Part shown: one piece after another, positions 63,252 through 64,000 of the stretch | Layout: every line of letters begins with the position of its first letter | Position numbering within the stretch: the first letter of the stretch is position 1 | From: Climacium dendroides | Taxonomy: Eukaryota > Streptophyta > Bryopsida > Hypnales > Climaciaceae | Direction of reading: 5' to 3' | NCBI GenBank assembly: GCA_950106755.1 | Contig: OX467086.1 | Coordinates: forward strand, 32,754,001-32,818,000 | DNA length: 64,000 nt | Position numbers and translations under genes: made by a program | The notes under the pieces: generated by a model | Told to the model about the DNA's origin: nothing | Database searches by the model: none | What the model saw: the letters and a program-made list of their open reading frames with translations, nothing else

Positions 63252-64000
63252 TCACGCACGATTTGAGCGACGTGTCATCCTCTGCTGCTCCCAATCTCTT
63301 GTCAGGCCCATTCTATCAGGCCGAGGAATTTCTCGATACTTGGTGAAAGGGAATGCATTCCGACGTGGTAACCTCTCAGCTCTATCACCACGGCTCCCCA
63401 CAGAGAATGATCCGGCAGGTGCACTTCTCGGTGGAGAGTCACCCTTGACCTTTATAGGTCGAGACAAATCTTTACCACCCCTCTTATACACCTTGGCGGA
63501 GGAGCCTAACTTGAACTTGGCCGCATAATTCTTGGCCAGTGATGACCGCATAATATAGCTGAGGCGGTTGACACATTGGCGTTTCGAATCCGCCAGATGG
63601 TAATAATCAGCAAGTCCCCGCAGTATATTCCCTACAGCCCTCACAGATTTGTCTTGCGGATATTGATAATACTTGAAATTGGGCTTCGGATTGCCACTTT
63701 TGTCACAGAACCCTTTCTCTGCCAGGCGCCTAATCACCTTCGGCATGTCCACCAGGAAACACAGTGTTCCATAATCCTCCACCCTATACGTAATCCATTT
63801 ATCGCCCTGTCTACGACAAAACTTCCGAACTCTGTCAGGGTTCCTGCTTATGAGGTACCCCAGAAATGGAACTTTGCTGTCTTTGGCTCGAGATATTTCA
63901 AAGTTCTCAGGGCCGGCCTGCATCTTCAGTTTCACTTTCAAAAACTTGTTCAATAATTGCTGTATTCGCACTGCAAGAGCTCGAGGTCCTATAATTCCTA
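63252..64000 (-). CDS. Group II intron maturase, C-terminal part (runs off the window)
   Basis: The frame is open from the window edge to a stop at 63252 and lacks its N-terminal reverse-transcriptase part, which must lie beyond 64000. It reads GPRALAVRIQQLLNKFLKVK and VPFLGYLIS at the end of the RT domain, then the maturase (domain X) stretch LAEKGFCDKSGNPKPN, DKSVRAVGNILRGLADYYHL, QCVNRLSYIMRSSLAKNYAA and KVYKRGGKDLS. These are typical of maturases that bind and help splice organellar group II introns. The last 70 residues, rich in Arg, Ser and Pro, are not typical. It could be a nuclear maturase gene of the nMAT kind or a nuclear copy of an organelle intron ORF; the plant-nuclear setting favours the first. 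Confidence 0.75.
   Translation of the reverse strand, partial: GIIGPRALAVRIQQLLNKFLKVKLKMQAGPENFEISRAKDSKVPFLGYLISRNPDRVRKFCRRQGDKWITYRVEDYGTLCFLVDMPKVIRRLAEKGFCDKSGNPKPNFKYYQYPQDKSVRAVGNILRGLADYYHLADSKRQCVNRLSYIMRSSLAKNYAAKFKLGSSAKVYKRGGKDLSRPIKVKGDSPPRSAPAGSFSVGSRGDRAERLPRRNAFPFTKYREIPRPDRMGLTRDWEQQRMTRRSNRA

Noticed and set aside
1..64000. tRNA, rRNA or snRNA genes
   Set aside because: I looked for B-box-type GGTTCGAATC words and cloverleaf arms; the few partial matches (for example near 12309 and 56370) lack a matching A-box and stems.

Overview
The window is nuclear DNA from a land plant. It has GC-richer, intron-containing genes with GT-AG junctions, a nuclear light-harvesting gene, a nuclear NdhL gene, a FRIGIDA-like gene and a plant copia retrotransposon, all set in long AT-rich deserts. 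The Lys/Ala/Pro-rich leader of the Lhcb5 protein and the cysteine spacing of the lipid-transfer proteins suggest a non-seed plant, perhaps a moss or other bryophyte. That placement is inference only.

Layout. 0.2-2.05 kb (-): LHCB5 (CP26), six exons, with one 99-bp intron that is open in frame. 2.3-10.8 kb: AT-rich desert with fold-back elements, a 22-bp tandem array and one decayed coding relic. 10.8-16.2 kb: a lipid-transfer-protein (LTP) cluster made of two nearly identical divergent genes and a third, decapitated copy. 16.65-17.25 kb (+): NdhL of the chloroplast NDH complex. 17.3-31 kb: repeats, including a well-delimited 2.19-kb non-autonomous CACTA element (27372-29559) with ten 38-bp palindromic subterminal units and a telobox-like mirror array. 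32.16-36.19 kb (-): a complete three-exon FRIGIDA-like gene. 36.7-41.2 kb (+): a degenerate Ty1/copia element interrupted or ended by two MITE-like fold-backs. 42.5-48.0 kb (-): three same-strand gene pieces: an unidentified Ala-rich coiled-coil fragment, a CC1/RBM39-like RRM fragment, and the C-terminus of a Sec1/Munc18 (KEULE-type) protein. 48.2-50.1 kb: dispersed repeats. 53.5-59.5 kb (+): a 15-exon EMB8/YheT-type alpha/beta hydrolase with terminal membrane segments. 59.6-62.3 kb: dispersed AT-rich repeats also found at 21.9-24.3 kb. 63.25 kb to the edge (-): the C-terminal part of a group II intron maturase, continuing past the window.

The genes are independent eukaryotic loci, not an operon. 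LHCB5 and NdhL both act in the thylakoid membrane. The least ordinary items are the in-frame Lhcb5 intron, the three-piece chimera at 42.5-48 kb, the palindrome-array CACTA element, and the rearranged LTP cluster. Exon borders were set by reading splice sites and checking phase; no database search was possible.
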